From contig QMOC01000180.1 in assembly GCA_003648085.1 (NCBI GenBank), positions 1-6,010 on the forward strand: a DNA stretch of 6,010 nucleotides. The letters run 5' to 3'. A program made the position numbers and the translations under genes. The DNA is from Chloroflexota bacterium (lineage in GTDB: Bacteria > Chloroflexota > Anaerolineae > B4-G1). Under the pieces are notes generated by a model, which saw only the letters and a program-made list of their open reading frames with translations, did not search any database and was not told where the DNA came from. Of the stretch, positions 5,973 through 6,010 are shown in pieces. Position 1 is the first letter of the stretch. Each line of letters opens with the position of its first letter.

Positions 5973-6010
5973 GTGCGGCGGCGCAACCGGGTGAAGATCT
6001 CGGCCAGGTA
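5895..6010. repeat. 33-bp perfect inverted repeat with 50-bp loop at the window end
   Basis: Bases 5895-5927 and 5978-6010 are exact reverse complements. The loop 5928-5977, read on the reverse strand directly after the repeat, encodes RTYQTHVAAHVDFGGMT, which continues YLAEIFTRLRR as expected for BrxL (homologues have a GMTGR-type motif at this point). The final 83 bases are thus the gene's own downstream sequence in reverse orientation. A fold-back (template-switch or assembly) chimera is the simplest reading; an invertible segment inside brxL is the alternative. Confidence 0.85.

Overview
The window is a GC-rich bacterial sequence, probably from a metagenome. All credible genes are on the plus strand. 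It reads as a defence-island fragment: a BREX-like phage-defence cluster on the right (about 2230-6010) and, on the left (about 1-2200), a small group of uncharacterised genes that includes a C-terminal effector-associated death-like domain (EAD7-like). The gene style and the EAD7-like domain suggest Chloroflexota or a similar multicellular or filamentous lineage. That taxonomic guess is weak inference.

Left block. A putative zinc metallopeptidase with an HExxxH motif (21-1064, possibly starting before the window) overlaps a 74-aa small protein (1057-1281). A 280-base stretch follows that is either non-coding with operator-like palindromes or holds a weak small gene in the same frame as the 74-aa protein. 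Next comes a 209-aa protein (1566-2195) that is helical at its N-terminus and EAD7-like at its C-terminus. The part from about 1065 to 2230 is visibly less GC-rich than the rest.

Right block. Three BREX-type genes follow in order: a DNA methyltransferase (2230-3153), pglZ (3264-4553, with a 3' remnant up to 4711) and brxL (4746 onward). All three are damaged. The methyltransferase keeps SAM motif I and half of a zinc ribbon, but it has no DPPY-type catalytic motif and loses its family C-terminus. PglZ keeps its N-terminal region and its last roughly 50 residues (RYTHGGLSLAEMVVP) in another frame; the phosphatase core between them is gone. BrxL is intact through its AAA+ motifs, but its last 14 residues are spurious. 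The final 83 bases of the window are the reverse complement of the gene's own continuation, making a 33-bp perfect inverted repeat around a 50-bp loop whose reverse strand reads as the expected BrxL sequence.

The gap between the methyltransferase and pglZ holds a symmetric array of CTGA/TCAG units with 9-nt phasing, forming a roughly 75-90 nt imperfect palindrome. The window is therefore either a decayed BREX locus whose enzymes lost their catalytic middles, or an assembly in which internal segments were collapsed and the end folded back. Read mapping would separate these. If intact, the methyltransferase would mark self DNA, and PglZ and BrxL would act in exclusion of phage DNA.
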